DNA of 64,000 bases, from positions 49,359,122 through 49,423,121 of the forward strand of contig CM043959.1 of NCBI GenBank assembly GCA_014529385.2, written 5' to 3'. Each line of letters opens with the position of its first letter. Position 1 is the stretch's first letter. Under the pieces are notes generated by a model, which saw only the letters and a list, made by a program, of their open reading frames with translations, did not search any database and was not told the origin of the DNA. The stretch comes from Adiantum capillus-veneris. Lineage: Eukaryota > Streptophyta > Polypodiopsida > Polypodiales > Pteridaceae. Both the position numbers and the translations under genes were made by a program. Positions 1 through 10,020 of this stretch are shown here, one piece after another.

Positions 1-6
1 GCACAT

Positions 7-2496
7 GTGTCACTCTTTAAGCAAGTCTTAAGAGCTGAGCAGATAATAGATTTCCATACACAATACGAGGGATTTGGTCTTACTCTAGAAGGTACGGCAT
101 TGACATGGTTTCAACCACTGAACAGAGGGGGATTCCATGACATTGACCATTTGCTAAGAGAGTTTGCTGAGGAATTCTCAAAACGAGGGATTAAGCACAA
201 TACGGTCTCACAAATATATGCTTTTAAACAGAGAGAACACGAAAAAGTGAAGGAAGCTTCACTTCGCTTCAAACAATACATTGAGAGATGTCCAGTACGT
301 GAACGACCACAAGATGACAGACTATCTGTTCTCTTTATTGAAGGATTGAGAAACGACACTCTCAAGAAGGACTTGCACTTGAAAGCTTGTACAAGTTTCG
401 AGCAAGTAACGAGAGAAGCATTGTACGTAGTGGATAACTGTACGGTTTATGGAGAGGTGTCAGCGGATACAGATTTTGCATCCAGTAGCTCTTCCTCCGT
501 AGCGAGCGAGACTACCACTAAAAAGAATGTTCAAACAACAACCATGCCAAATGTAGAGCAAATGATAGAAGAGGCTCTAAAAAGGATGGCACCATACCAA
601 AAACCATTGCCAAAACCACTGAAATGGTGTGCTATTGAACAAAAATGGACAAACCATCCAACAGAGGAGTGCTATTACAACAAAGGGTATGTAAGGGAGC
701 GTCAATATTCACCTCCTGCTCAATTAGCACCACCTCAGGTACATCCAGTACCTCGATACCCAATGGGAAATGTACCAGGACCTATGGGGATAGAAAGACC
801 ACAACCGGTATTGGGACAACAACCACCTTTACCAGGAGCAAGACCAGTGGGCATTAGATATGCACCAACCTTAGAGAATCAGGAAGAACAAGCCTTAGTG
901 CCTGTTCAAGCCTATTATGAAGAATCTGGTGCACACATGTCTCCAACTGTGTATTACCCACCAGAAGAACCCAAACAACCAGAACCATGGGGCATGATTG
1001 GGAATGTTGGAACACCAACAGTTACAAGTGCTTCTGATGAAGAGAGATACAATTTGGATGCAAGAACATTGATGTTCATAGCTCATGGAGGGTTAACAGG
1101 ACAAAGACCATCCTATCCACAAAGGACGAATCAAGTGGAACCAAGACCAGCACTAGGACCCTGTTACAAGTGTGGAGGTGACCATATGATGAATGTTTGT
1201 CCACATACGGAAATCATTAGAATTAACGTTTATTGCACTAAGTGTGGGGTTACTCACTTCATTGAGGATTGTTCAAAGAATCCAAACAAAGTGCAAAAGA
1301 CGACATTGAATATGCTAGAAACTATTCCTACCAGCAGTGGGTCTGAAAATGAAACTCTGATACCAACGCAAGTTGTTACTAAAACTCAAGCTAAGAAAAC
1401 CACTAGAGAACCTGAGAATGGAAAGTTAGCGACTGAAGTGGTTAGTCAAGGACCGCGGAGTCAGAGAAACACATGGAAAGCTAGAAAATCACGCATGAAG
1501 TTGAGAAAAGAACGTGAAGACGCTATTCTAGCTGAGGAACTAAAGCAAACTAAAGATAGATTTGAAAAACTTGAGAGTCAAAACGGGAAACGAGAGATGA
1601 GCCCGGAAAGAACGAAACAAAAGAGTATCAAAGAGACAACGAGCTTAAGCTCAGGGGGATCAGTGCTAGTCGACAAAGTACAGGAACCATTGGACGCACT
1701 GATGAGAGCTTACGAAGCTAGGTTAAAGACCAACCAAACACAAGAACAGAGGTGGATGACATACCCAAACGCGGAATTGGAAAAGCAGAGACTTGAAATG
1801 TGCCAGAGAATGATCGAGACTGCACAAGCCTTATTAGAACCACCAAGAGAAACAATGAATTGTGGAACGGAAAACCCAATTCAGCAAGAGACTATCATTT
1901 CACGGGTAGCTGAAAAGACTCCCAGTGCACAAAAGCCTGAAAATACACACAAGGATGACCGCATAGTATTGAACACAACCGATAAGGAGATAGAGAGTTT
2001 TCATCCAGTCATACAGAGGTCTTACGGAAGAGATGAGGATTACAATGAATTTTGGAAACAAGTGAGAGAGGCAAACTTTGCAAACGAGCTAAGTTGCCAA
2101 GCTAATCAGACAAATTGGGAAAAGGACATCAGGAATCCCCCCATAGTGGAATTTGAGGCAGGATCTCAAGTGGACTTGGATCTGCAATCTTACTGGGGAG
2201 ATGGGGACTCTGTTAGAACAATGGAGAGCAAACCTCATTCACTGAATACCTTACCTTCATACTTAGGAGAGTATGAAGCAAAATCCGAGATTAGAGCACT
2301 TCCCTCACGAAGAATCTCATCAGAAAAATTCATGGACTCGCAAGGATTGATAGAGATCTTGTCAACACCAGTGACATGCACTATCACTCTAGCTGAGCTT
2401 TTGAGGCTAAGACCACATATGTGGACCACTATAGGAAAATGCTTGGAGAAATTTGGGATAAAAGACCCAACATCGAGACTGCAAGAGGGTATATAA
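7..2496 (+). CDS. gag: Gag and pre-protease part of the polyprotein (element A, 5' truncated)
   Basis: This is the structural protein of the retrotransposon particle. A retrotransposon Gag domain fills about residues 20-130 (WFQPLN motif, then the FAEEF, YAFKQ and FIEGLR segments). It is followed by a Pro/Gln-rich linker and two zinc knuckles at 1162-1272. Both knuckles have the spacing C-x2-C-x3-H-x4-C (CYKCGGDHMMNVC and CTKCGVTHFIEDC), one residue shorter than the usual C-x2-C-x4-H-x4-C. A highly charged region follows. The frame is open from the window edge, so the first Met is not the true start; element B shows about 95 more Gag residues and a leader protein upstream. It ends at a TAA (2494) where B has CAA, and the same frame continues into the protease. 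Confidence 0.9.
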   Translation: MSLFKQVLRAEQIIDFHTQYEGFGLTLEGTALTWFQPLNRGGFHDIDHLLREFAEEFSKRGIKHNTVSQIYAFKQREHEKVKEASLRFKQYIERCPVRERPQDDRLSVLFIEGLRNDTLKKDLHLKACTSFEQVTREALYVVDNCTVYGEVSADTDFASSSSSSVASETTTKKNVQTTTMPNVEQMIEEALKRMAPYQKPLPKPLKWCAIEQKWTNHPTEECYYNKGYVRERQYSPPAQLAPPQVHPVPRYPMGNVPGPMGIERPQPVLGQQPPLPGARPVGIRYAPTLENQEEQALVPVQAYYEESGAHMSPTVYYPPEEPKQPEPWGMIGNVGTPTVTSASDEERYNLDARTLMFIAHGGLTGQRPSYPQRTNQVEPRPALGPCYKCGGDHMMNVCPHTEIIRINVYCTKCGVTHFIEDCSKNPNKVQKTTLNMLETIPTSSGSENETLIPTQVVTKTQAKKTTREPENGKLATEVVSQGPRSQRNTWKARKSRMKLRKEREDAILAEELKQTKDRFEKLESQNGKREMSPERTKQKSIKETTSLSSGGSVLVDKVQEPLDALMRAYEARLKTNQTQEQRWMTYPNAELEKQRLEMCQRMIETAQALLEPPRETMNCGTENPIQQETIISRVAEKTPSAQKPENTHKDDRIVLNTTDKEIESFHPVIQRSYGRDEDYNEFWKQVREANFANELSCQANQTNWEKDIRNPPIVEFEAGSQVDLDLQSYWGDGDSVRTMESKPHSLNTLPSYLGEYEAKSEIRALPSRRISSEKFMDSQGLIEILSTPVTCTITLAELLRLRPHMWTTIGKCLEKFGIKDPTSRLQEGI

Positions 2497-4386
2497 GAGC
2501 TGAGCAAACCACAAAAGAACGCTAAGCATGTACCCTTAAACAAGGTCGGAGAGTATTGCGAAGGTGAAGAGGGGAATACAACCTTACCAGTTGAATTCCA
2601 AGGCGTGAACACGATGGCAATACTAGACAGCGGAGTTGGGGTAGCCATTGCTACAAAAGAAATCTGGAAAAAATGGGGGAAACCAGCAATAAGGAAGACT
2701 AGGTTGAAACTCCAATTAGCAGATGGACACATGGAGAAACCTATGGGGTTATTAGATAAAGTCGTAGTAACTTCTTGCGGCATTGAATACGAACATACTT
2801 TTGCTATTGTCGATTTTGGCAAGGAGAATAACTATGATATCATACTGGGAAGACCATTCATGAGACAGTTGAAAATGGTCCAGGATTGGGGCTACGATCA
2901 CATACCCCTGAGAAATATGGAAACCACTACACGTGTGAACCTGAAAGACCATAGCTACAAAGATGTGAACCGAACACCGGTAAAGGAGTTTGATTCAGCT
3001 ACTTTGGCGGGATCCGAATTTCCAGCTTGGTTAGGTAAGCCCAAGGAGTTATGGATGTGTGGAGCCTCGAAATGTGGAAGTCTGAGGCGAGAAGAATATG
3101 TTTTAGAAAGGGCTATCGAAGACGAAACTTATATAGGAGAACCCTTTCCAGAGGACACGCTTGAACCATTAGAATGGACACACATTCTAGCAACCCTAGA
3201 TGTTTGTGCAATTTCGGATGGTCCCACAACAAAATTTTGCGACAAGGACGGGTACGACATGGTTCCGTACTTCATGCTGAGAACTACACTCGAAAAAGAA
3301 ACTGAAAAGAACGATACACTGGAAAAGGAAGATGAAGAAGAGGTGTTTCACGACATTCCCGATCATCCAGAGTGGGGAAATGAAGAAGACAACGAGTCAA
3401 CGGAAAATTCAAGCGGAAACGAAGAAACTATAACGGATGTCCGATTTTATGATTTTCCGAACCAAACTAAACAACGCCAGAAACGCTATAGAGCAAAGAG
3501 AAAAACAAAGGGGGTTAGAACCAATCCGATGCCTAGAATAAGAGGAAAAAATCAATTCCTAATGCTAGTAAGGGCGGAAGATTGTGTTAAGGACAAGATT
3601 TCTGGAAGAATGAGAGGCAATGATCAAAAGAGCTTACGAAAAGACAAAAGAGGCTCAAGAAATCAAGTTCAAAGGAATGGAACGAAAACTGAAACAGAAA
3701 AATCAGAAAAGAACAAGCGCAACAGAGAACACACGGAGTCCAAGTTAGAACGTAGAAACAAGTACAGAGAGCTCAAGAAAACTCTGAAAGAAGTTTGGAC
3801 GACAGAAATTGAGAGTGGAGAGGACGAAAACGCCAAAATCAAGGAAAACATGGATGTTCCCTCTCACTACAGGAAATTCACAATAGAGGATAGGAAGGTG
3901 GTATTAAGCCAACCTATTCGAGAGAGAAAGGAGAACGAATCTTATGACGGACCGGAGGATGCAAAAAAAGTTGATTTAGCAGCTCCAGGTGAGACACCTA
4001 GATCGGTGTACATAGCCACAGATTTGTCTCCAGGCGAGGAAGAGAGACTTTTGAGCCTTCTCAGAGAGTACAGGGATGTGTTTGCATGGTCTTATAAGGA
4101 CTTAAAGGGAGTTGACCCATCGATATGCCAACACACAATCCCACTAAAACAAGACGCAAAGCCTAGCAGACAGAGACCATACACATATAATGATACGTTT
4201 GCTAAGCGATTCAACGAAGAGATAGATAAGCTAATGGAAGCTGAATTCATATACGAGATTGAACACACCGATTGGGTATCTCCGATTGTGGTGGTACCCA
4301 AGAAGAACGGAAAACTCCGAGTGTGTCAACTTAAAGAAATTGAATGCTGCAACAATCAAGGACAATTATCCCCTGCCGATAACTGA
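2497..4386 (+). pseudogene. pol: Protease and N-terminal RT of the polyprotein (element A)
   Basis: This continues the Gag frame after the 2494 stop; the first Met is at 2605. An aspartic protease domain carries the active site ILDSGVG (Asp codon 2626-2628; B has DSGAG) and the later IILGRPFM strand. A long acidic/basic linker follows, then the start of the reverse transcriptase (the DVFAWSY region, the SPIVVVPKKNGKLRVC motif). Near 4322 a GTGTGTGT run has lost two bases compared with B, shifting the frame. The last 20 or so residues are therefore not native and the RT continues in another frame from about 4325. Confidence 0.88.
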
Positions 4387-5548
4387 TCATGTTCTAGAGC
4401 GTGTATCAGGGAAAACAACATACTCCTTTCTTGATGGTTTTTCAGGATATAACCAGCTAGCCATAGCATCGGAAGATCAACATAAAACAGCTTTTGCAAC
4501 GGAGTGGGGAATTTATGCTTATCGGGTTATGTCTTTTGGTCTTACCAATGCTCCCGCAACCTTCCAGAGGCTGATGACGCATGCTTTCAAAGAATACTTA
4601 AGGTTGTTTCTAGAAATATACATGGATGACTTATGTGTACATTCTCTTCTGAGAGATGAGCATCTAGAACACCTAAGAAAAGTATTTGAGAATTGTAGGA
4701 CATATCGCATTTGTCTCAATTATGAGAAATGTGTGTTTATGGTCCGACAGGGCAGAATTCTGGGACATATTGTCTCACAAAACGGAATATCCACGGATTT
4801 AGAGAAGATAAAAGTTATAGTGGATATTCCTAGACCAACCAATGCGAAACAAGTACAGAGCTTTATGGGACATTGCGGATATTATAGACGATTCATTTAC
4901 ATGTACGCTATAATAGGCCAGCCACTTTACAGGCTAATAGTGAACTTTGAATGGACAGAGGAGTGTGAGGAATCATTCAAGAAATTGAAAGAGGCACTCA
5001 TTATTGCTCCAGTCTTGAAATCACCAGATTGGGAGAAGATATTCCATGTGCATATAGATGCTTCGACATATGCAATAGGATGCATTCTGGCTCAGCCAGA
5101 AGAAGGAAACATGGATTTTCCCATCGGTTACGCCAGTCGACAGCTCAACAATGCAGAGAAGAATTACACCACAACAGAGCGAGAAGGATTAGGAATGATA
5201 TATGCTGTGAAGAAATTTTGGCATTATCTTCTAGCCAACAAGTTTGCGTTTTTTATGGATCACCAAGCCTTGCTCTACCTAGTGAATAAACCATGCAATA
5301 CCGGGAGAATAGTGAGATGGTTCATTATCTTACTGGAATTCGACTTCACGGTAGTAGTAAAGAAAGGAAAAGCACATCTTAGAGCTGATCATCTTTCGCG
5401 ATTGATGAATGGAGAAGACCCTATAGGAGTAGATGACGACATGCCAGACGCGTACTTGTTCAACATAGAAATGATACCGAAGTGGTCTCAAAATGTCATT
5501 AGCCTATTAACCTATGGAGGAGAGTTTGATAGAAGAGAATACAACTAG
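4259..5548 (+). pseudogene. pol: Reverse transcriptase and RNase H (element A)
   Basis: The native part starts at about 4325, after the frameshift; the first 20 residues are a shadow. RT motifs in order are FLDGFSGYNQ, MSFGLTNAPATFQRL, the catalytic IYMDDL (4616-4633), LGHIVSQNG and FMGHCGYYRRF. The RNase H domain follows (HIDASTYAIGC, then YASRQLNNAEKNYTTTE, DHQALLYL and ADHLSR). In A the RNase H block reads FFMDHQ where B reads FFTDHQ. The Asp of DHQ, a conserved catalytic position, remains in both. The ORF ends at a TAG (5546) where B has CAG; the same frame resumes directly in the integrase. No second (archaeal-type) RNase H is visible, unlike Tat/Ogre elements. Confidence 0.92.
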
Positions 5549-6748
5549 AAACATATTGCTATTCAGCAATCCAAGAATCTTCAATTGGTTGCAAGAAGGT
5601 TGTATCAATTGGGAAATGATCATGTTTTACGACTATGCATCAATCCTGAGGAATATAATATATATCTGCGCGAAGCACATGTTCAGGAATGTGCATTTTA
5701 TTGTTCAAGAAGGAACACATATAGGAATTTGTTACAATTGGGAGTCTATTGGCCAGGAATGAAAGAAAGCGTACATGAATATGTCATTGTATGTATTGTA
5801 TGTTCATCAAAACCGCCAGCAGAGTATTCGACATTATATCAGATAATGATCGCTCCGGAATGGAGTCAGTATATTGTTGAATATCTCACAAATAGAACTT
5901 TCCTAGAAGGAACGTCAAAAGCTCGTCAAAAATCTGTAGAGATAGAAGCTAGAGATTACGCTTTAATAGGAGATCAACTCTATAAGAGAGGTAAAGACAA
6001 CCAGCTTAGGATTTGCGCATCAGAGTCTGAGTATGTGATAATCCTGGAGCAAGCTCATGGAGGAGTAGGTGGAGGCCATTTCTCAGGTGATAAGACAGCA
6101 AAACTTGTCTTAGCCGCAGGAATATGGTGGCCAACATTACATATGGACGCTGAGGAATACGTTAAACGGTGTGATGACTGTGAGCGGACCAAAGTACCAC
6201 TTAAAAGAGATGATATGCCGCTTAGACCAATGATGGGGGCAAGAGCTTTTGAAAAATGGGGGATTGATTATGTCGGACCCATTTCACCTCCTGCATATAA
6301 GACTCATGCACAATACATCGTTGTGGCTACAGACTATCTAAGAAAGTGGGTCGAAGCAAAGGCAACTCAAAAAGCAGATGCCAGGACCACGGCACAATTT
6401 CTATATGAATACGTCTTTGTACGATATGGATTGGCAATAGAAATTGTGAGTGATCGAGGCACACATTTTATAAATGAAGTGATAGAGATCCTTCTAGATG
6501 AATTCATGGTAATCCATAGGAAATCAGCCCCGTATCATCCACAAGCAAACGGACAAGCTGAAGCAACAAACAAAACCATATGCACTGTCCTTACGAAGAT
6601 TGTATCTGAGTCGAGAACTGACTGGGACCAGAAGTTGCATTCAACATTATGGGCATATAGGGTAGCCTATAAAACATCAATAGGAACGACCCCATATAGC
6701 ATGGTTTTTGGGCTAAATGCTATCTTACCAATAGAATTCTTGATTTAA
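5549..6748 (+). pseudogene. pol: Integrase with two tandem H2C2 zinc-binding domains (element A)
   Basis: This inserts the cDNA copy into the genome. Two zinc-binding modules stand in tandem. The first has His pair HVQECAF then Tyr (B has His at that place), followed by YWPGMKESVHEY and CIVC (about 5670-5805). The second has HGGVGGGH, then WWPTLHMDAEEY and CDDC (about 6055-6183). The DD35E core follows: Asp in WGIDYVGP, Asp in IVSDRGTHF and Glu in GQAEATNK. A typical Ty3/gypsy integrase has one H2C2 module. The ORF ends at a TAA (6746) where B has TCA, and the frame continues at 6758. Confidence 0.9.
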
Positions 6749-7966
6749 ACCTTAAGGGTGGCTAAGGATCTAGAGTGGACAGGGCACGAGCTTTCTGATA
6801 GAATAGATGACCTGGAAAAGCTAGACGAGCTTCGCCTAAAAGCAGTAGCTTCTATCTACGCTCAAAAAAGGCGACAAAAGGAATTTTTTGATAAGCATGT
6901 GCGGACTAAAGAGTTTAAGGTTGGGGACTATGTCCTAGTTTACACTCTAAAACAGCATGCTAAGAAGCTTAAAAAGCGAGGGATGGAACCTCTGGTGATT
7001 AAAGATCTATCACCAAGTGGAGCAGTCAAGCTTGCTACATTAGACGGAGAAGAAATGCCCAATTGGATTAGTGGATGCAGAGTGAAAAAGTATCTTTTGT
7101 CGCTAACCCAAGACATGCTTCTCAAAATACATCAAGAAAAGCTGCGTGTCCAGAAAAAGAAAAAGATTGTGGTGGAAGCGCAAGCCGAGGCGAAGGAAAG
7201 AATGGAGAAAAGAAGACTACTACGTCAGAAACAGCGCAATGAAGGAGCAATACGAATAAACGCAGTCAGTATAACAGAAATGGATAATGAAAAAGAAGAA
7301 CCCATCATTGAATGCAAAGTAGGAACCAACCAAATCAAAGCCAGAGCACTATTGGATTCAGGAGCTCAAACTAACCTACTTTCACTCAGTTTGTACAGAC
7401 AATTGACAAATGACACTAAATTACAAATTGCCAAGCAAGAGTTAAAGAGTTACTCTGAGAATTCAATCAAAACTGTCGGATGCACAGTTTTACATATACA
7501 TATTAACCAGTATGTGTATCCTCATATGTTTTACGTGGTTGAAGACCAAGCTACACAACATCCATTATTGCTAGGACAACCATGGCAGAAGCAATACAAT
7601 GCAATGATTGACTGGAGTTCTAAATCAGTGCTTATCAAATACGAAGGTGAAAGTCAATCAGTTAAGTTCACCAAAGGAGCAGAGCCAACTCCAAAGGAAG
7701 AATCCAAGAACAAAGGTAAACAACAACCAGAGAAAAAGAAGAAGCAATGGCAACCAAAAGTTTCTATACAACTGGATTGCTCTTCGACGAGGAACTCTCA
7801 ACATTGGATAAGGAAGACAAGCAATAATATAACGGCTCAACCTAAGGAAAAAACGGAGTCAACGTTGGTATGGAGACCAAAAAAGGTTGTGCCAGAGAAC
7901 ACAAAGGTGAAAACAGAGTCTTCAATACCAGACAACAGAGTGATTCCAGACAATCAAGGACAGTGA
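6749..7966 (+). pseudogene. Integrase C-terminus and second aspartic-protease-like domain (element A)
   Basis: The first part is the integrase C-terminal region (VGDYVLVYTLKQ, then a GPY/F-like segment that reads GMEPLVI here and GMGPLVI in B). A Lys/Arg/Glu-rich hinge leads to a retropepsin-like domain with active-site motif ALLDSGAQTNLL (Asp at about 7355) and a C-terminal LLLGQPWQ strand, plausible as a second protease. This is separate from the protease at 2626, so the polyprotein carries two protease-type domains flanking RT and integrase. Near 7907 one G is missing compared with B, so the last 20 or so residues are off frame and the native sequence continues in the next ORF. Confidence 0.85.
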
Positions 7967-8382
7967 AACAGATCTTGATTCCAAGGAAGTTCATGATGGC
8001 ACAAAGCTATAGCAAGAAAATTTGGATCCCAAGGATTTGTAAACAAGAACTCCCTTCAGTACAATCCACGAAAACTCCTAGGTATTGCAAGGCGAGAAAA
8101 TCAACACAAAGAACAAAGCAGGTTTGGGTCGCAAAGAGTTTGTGGCAAGCACAAGCGAAGCGGAAGCACATTTGGATTGTGAAAAAGAACAACAAGGTAA
8201 AGAAGAATCCATCTACTGATTCTACTACCGAAGTGCCAAAACCAACCCAAAACCCGACCACCAATCCTTCAATCAAACAAAGAGCAGCTTTATTGGAAAG
8301 ACTGTTGTATCATCGCTCTACAATTGCATTGGGAACTTATGACCAAAACAACTACAATGCTTCACCCACAGACACTTCATAG
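7870..8382 (+). pseudogene. C-terminal tail of the polyprotein (element A)
   Basis: From about 7907 this frame matches the C-terminal tail of the B polyprotein (the IWIPKICKQEL, KNNKVKKNPSTDS and LERLLYHRS segments). The tail is very basic (Lys/Arg-rich) with repeated short blocks of the type QIWIP. I recognise no domain; nucleic-acid binding would be an inference from charge only. The stop at 8380 (TAG) replaces a Tyr codon in B, which reads about 40 residues further through a G-rich tract. Confidence 0.75.
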
Positions 8383-8404
8383 TCGTCCAGGAGGACTCAG
8401 ACTA

Positions 8405-8417
8405 GGAGGGGGGGAGG
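8405..8417 (+). other. Internal polypurine tract (element A)
   Basis: The tract is GGAGGGGGGGAGG. Its first 12 bases are identical to the polypurine tract next to the 3' LTR of element B (39105-39116 on the reverse strand). The B copy of the internal tract (44425-44437) differs by one base. It lies at the very end of the polyprotein. Confidence 0.7.
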
Positions 8418-9659
8418 TATACAGGAGCTACAAAGCAGCTACAAGCGACAAAAACAAAGAAAAACAAAAATTATATTACAAGGGCAGTGTCTTACATGAT
8501 TTCGCAATTTTTATGTTTGATTGCGGATATTGATAATATTTATGCCCTTATATACCTTGTTTTGCAACAAGAAGAGATCAAATGATGAATTTGGGTCTCC
8601 AGACGTGTAAATATCACTAATAAGAGTGTTTTTGGAGCTAAAAAGTGGAAAAAAGTGGTAATCCAAGTCCAGAAATCACAAATAAGTGTATATTCATATA
8701 CACAAGGTTACCAGCTATTTATTGTGTATGTTTGGAATTTTTTGGCTTCAATTTGCTATTTTCCTTTATTTTTTATGATTTTCTTAATAAAAGTAAAAGA
8801 AAAATAAAAAAAAGCAGGTGAAATGAGATCGGAAAAAAGAAAAGAATAGACGGTGATGGTCCTAATGACAAGGGCAACCCATGGTAAAAATTGGGTACAA
8901 TTCTGAAAAAGTTGCGGAAAGTCCGAAATGACAGAATTTTGGCAAGTGGACGGAATTCTAAGAAAACAGGTCAAACGGAGTCTGATTTGGGAAATTTCAG
9001 ATCCTAAAGCGCATCTCACAACGAGATAGGAGCACATGTCAAATTTGGTAACAAGTGATCCGGGAAGTCCGAAGTTAAGTATTTTTCACATCACTTTCAA
9101 GTTCATTTCCACTATTACCTTCTTGGAGAGAGCAAAGAGCACACAAGAGCATCCAACCTTCTACAGCCTTCTACGACTGCTACGAGAGCTCAGAGGACAC
9201 CAGACATGAGAGGTAGACTCGTTTAGATAAGCTTTTGATGCTTATCATTAACTTTTGTCGCGAAAACTGACCAAAACCAAGAAACAAGAGCAGACGGGGA
9301 ATGCGGTAGAATGCTAGGTAGTGGCACAACCGCCTAACCAAACCTTGCAAGAACTTATAGGTGGGTTACCCTAGTATAGAATATGGGTTTCTAACACTCA
9401 AAGCTCGAGAAAGAACGACTGGAAAAACCCTAGGTCAACAGAGCCTGCAAGAGGCAAACAGGAAAAAGTTGTCGAAACGACACAAAACTTCTCAGGAAGC
9501 TTAACAACATCGAGGGCAATGCAACCATGGAGTATCTCCAGGTTTGGACCACCAAAAGTAGGTCGGAACAACCGATTCGGCTGCGGACACACAAAGCGTC
9601 ATTTTGGCATAACGGCTGAAATTGATGACCGAATGAAATGAAACTTCATAAGCAGCTTC

Positions 9660-9682
9660 AAATATACATGGATGACTTATGT
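9660..9682 (+). repeat. 23-nt copy of RT active-site coding sequence in the 3' spacer
   Basis: Identical over 23 nt to 4614-4636, which encodes the YMDD catalytic box of the RT in the same element. The same pair is found in B (43156-43178 and 48207-48229). Confidence 0.9.
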
Positions 9683-10020
9683 TTGCAAGCAAAACCCAAA
9701 AGAAAGCTGATTCACTTACCGATGGTGAAAAACACGCTTTCGGACAACCAAAAGGAGAAAGATGGAGAACGGGGAGCCAAAGTCAAGTTCAACCAAATAG
9801 ATGGCTTCACAACATATCCAATGAGCTGGAAATGCAAGTCTCGAGAAGAAAAGTTGAAGAAATTCAACTCCAAGGCAAAAAGACGACTTCGGAGATTGAA
9901 ATGCCTATAAGGGGGCTTTTTAGATAAACTGATGACTTTTTAAGTTGAAAACTAGTTAGCAAGGCTTAGGGCACTAGCACAAAGCATTCTTTGCACAAAA
10001 AGACCAACATTTCAAGAAAA

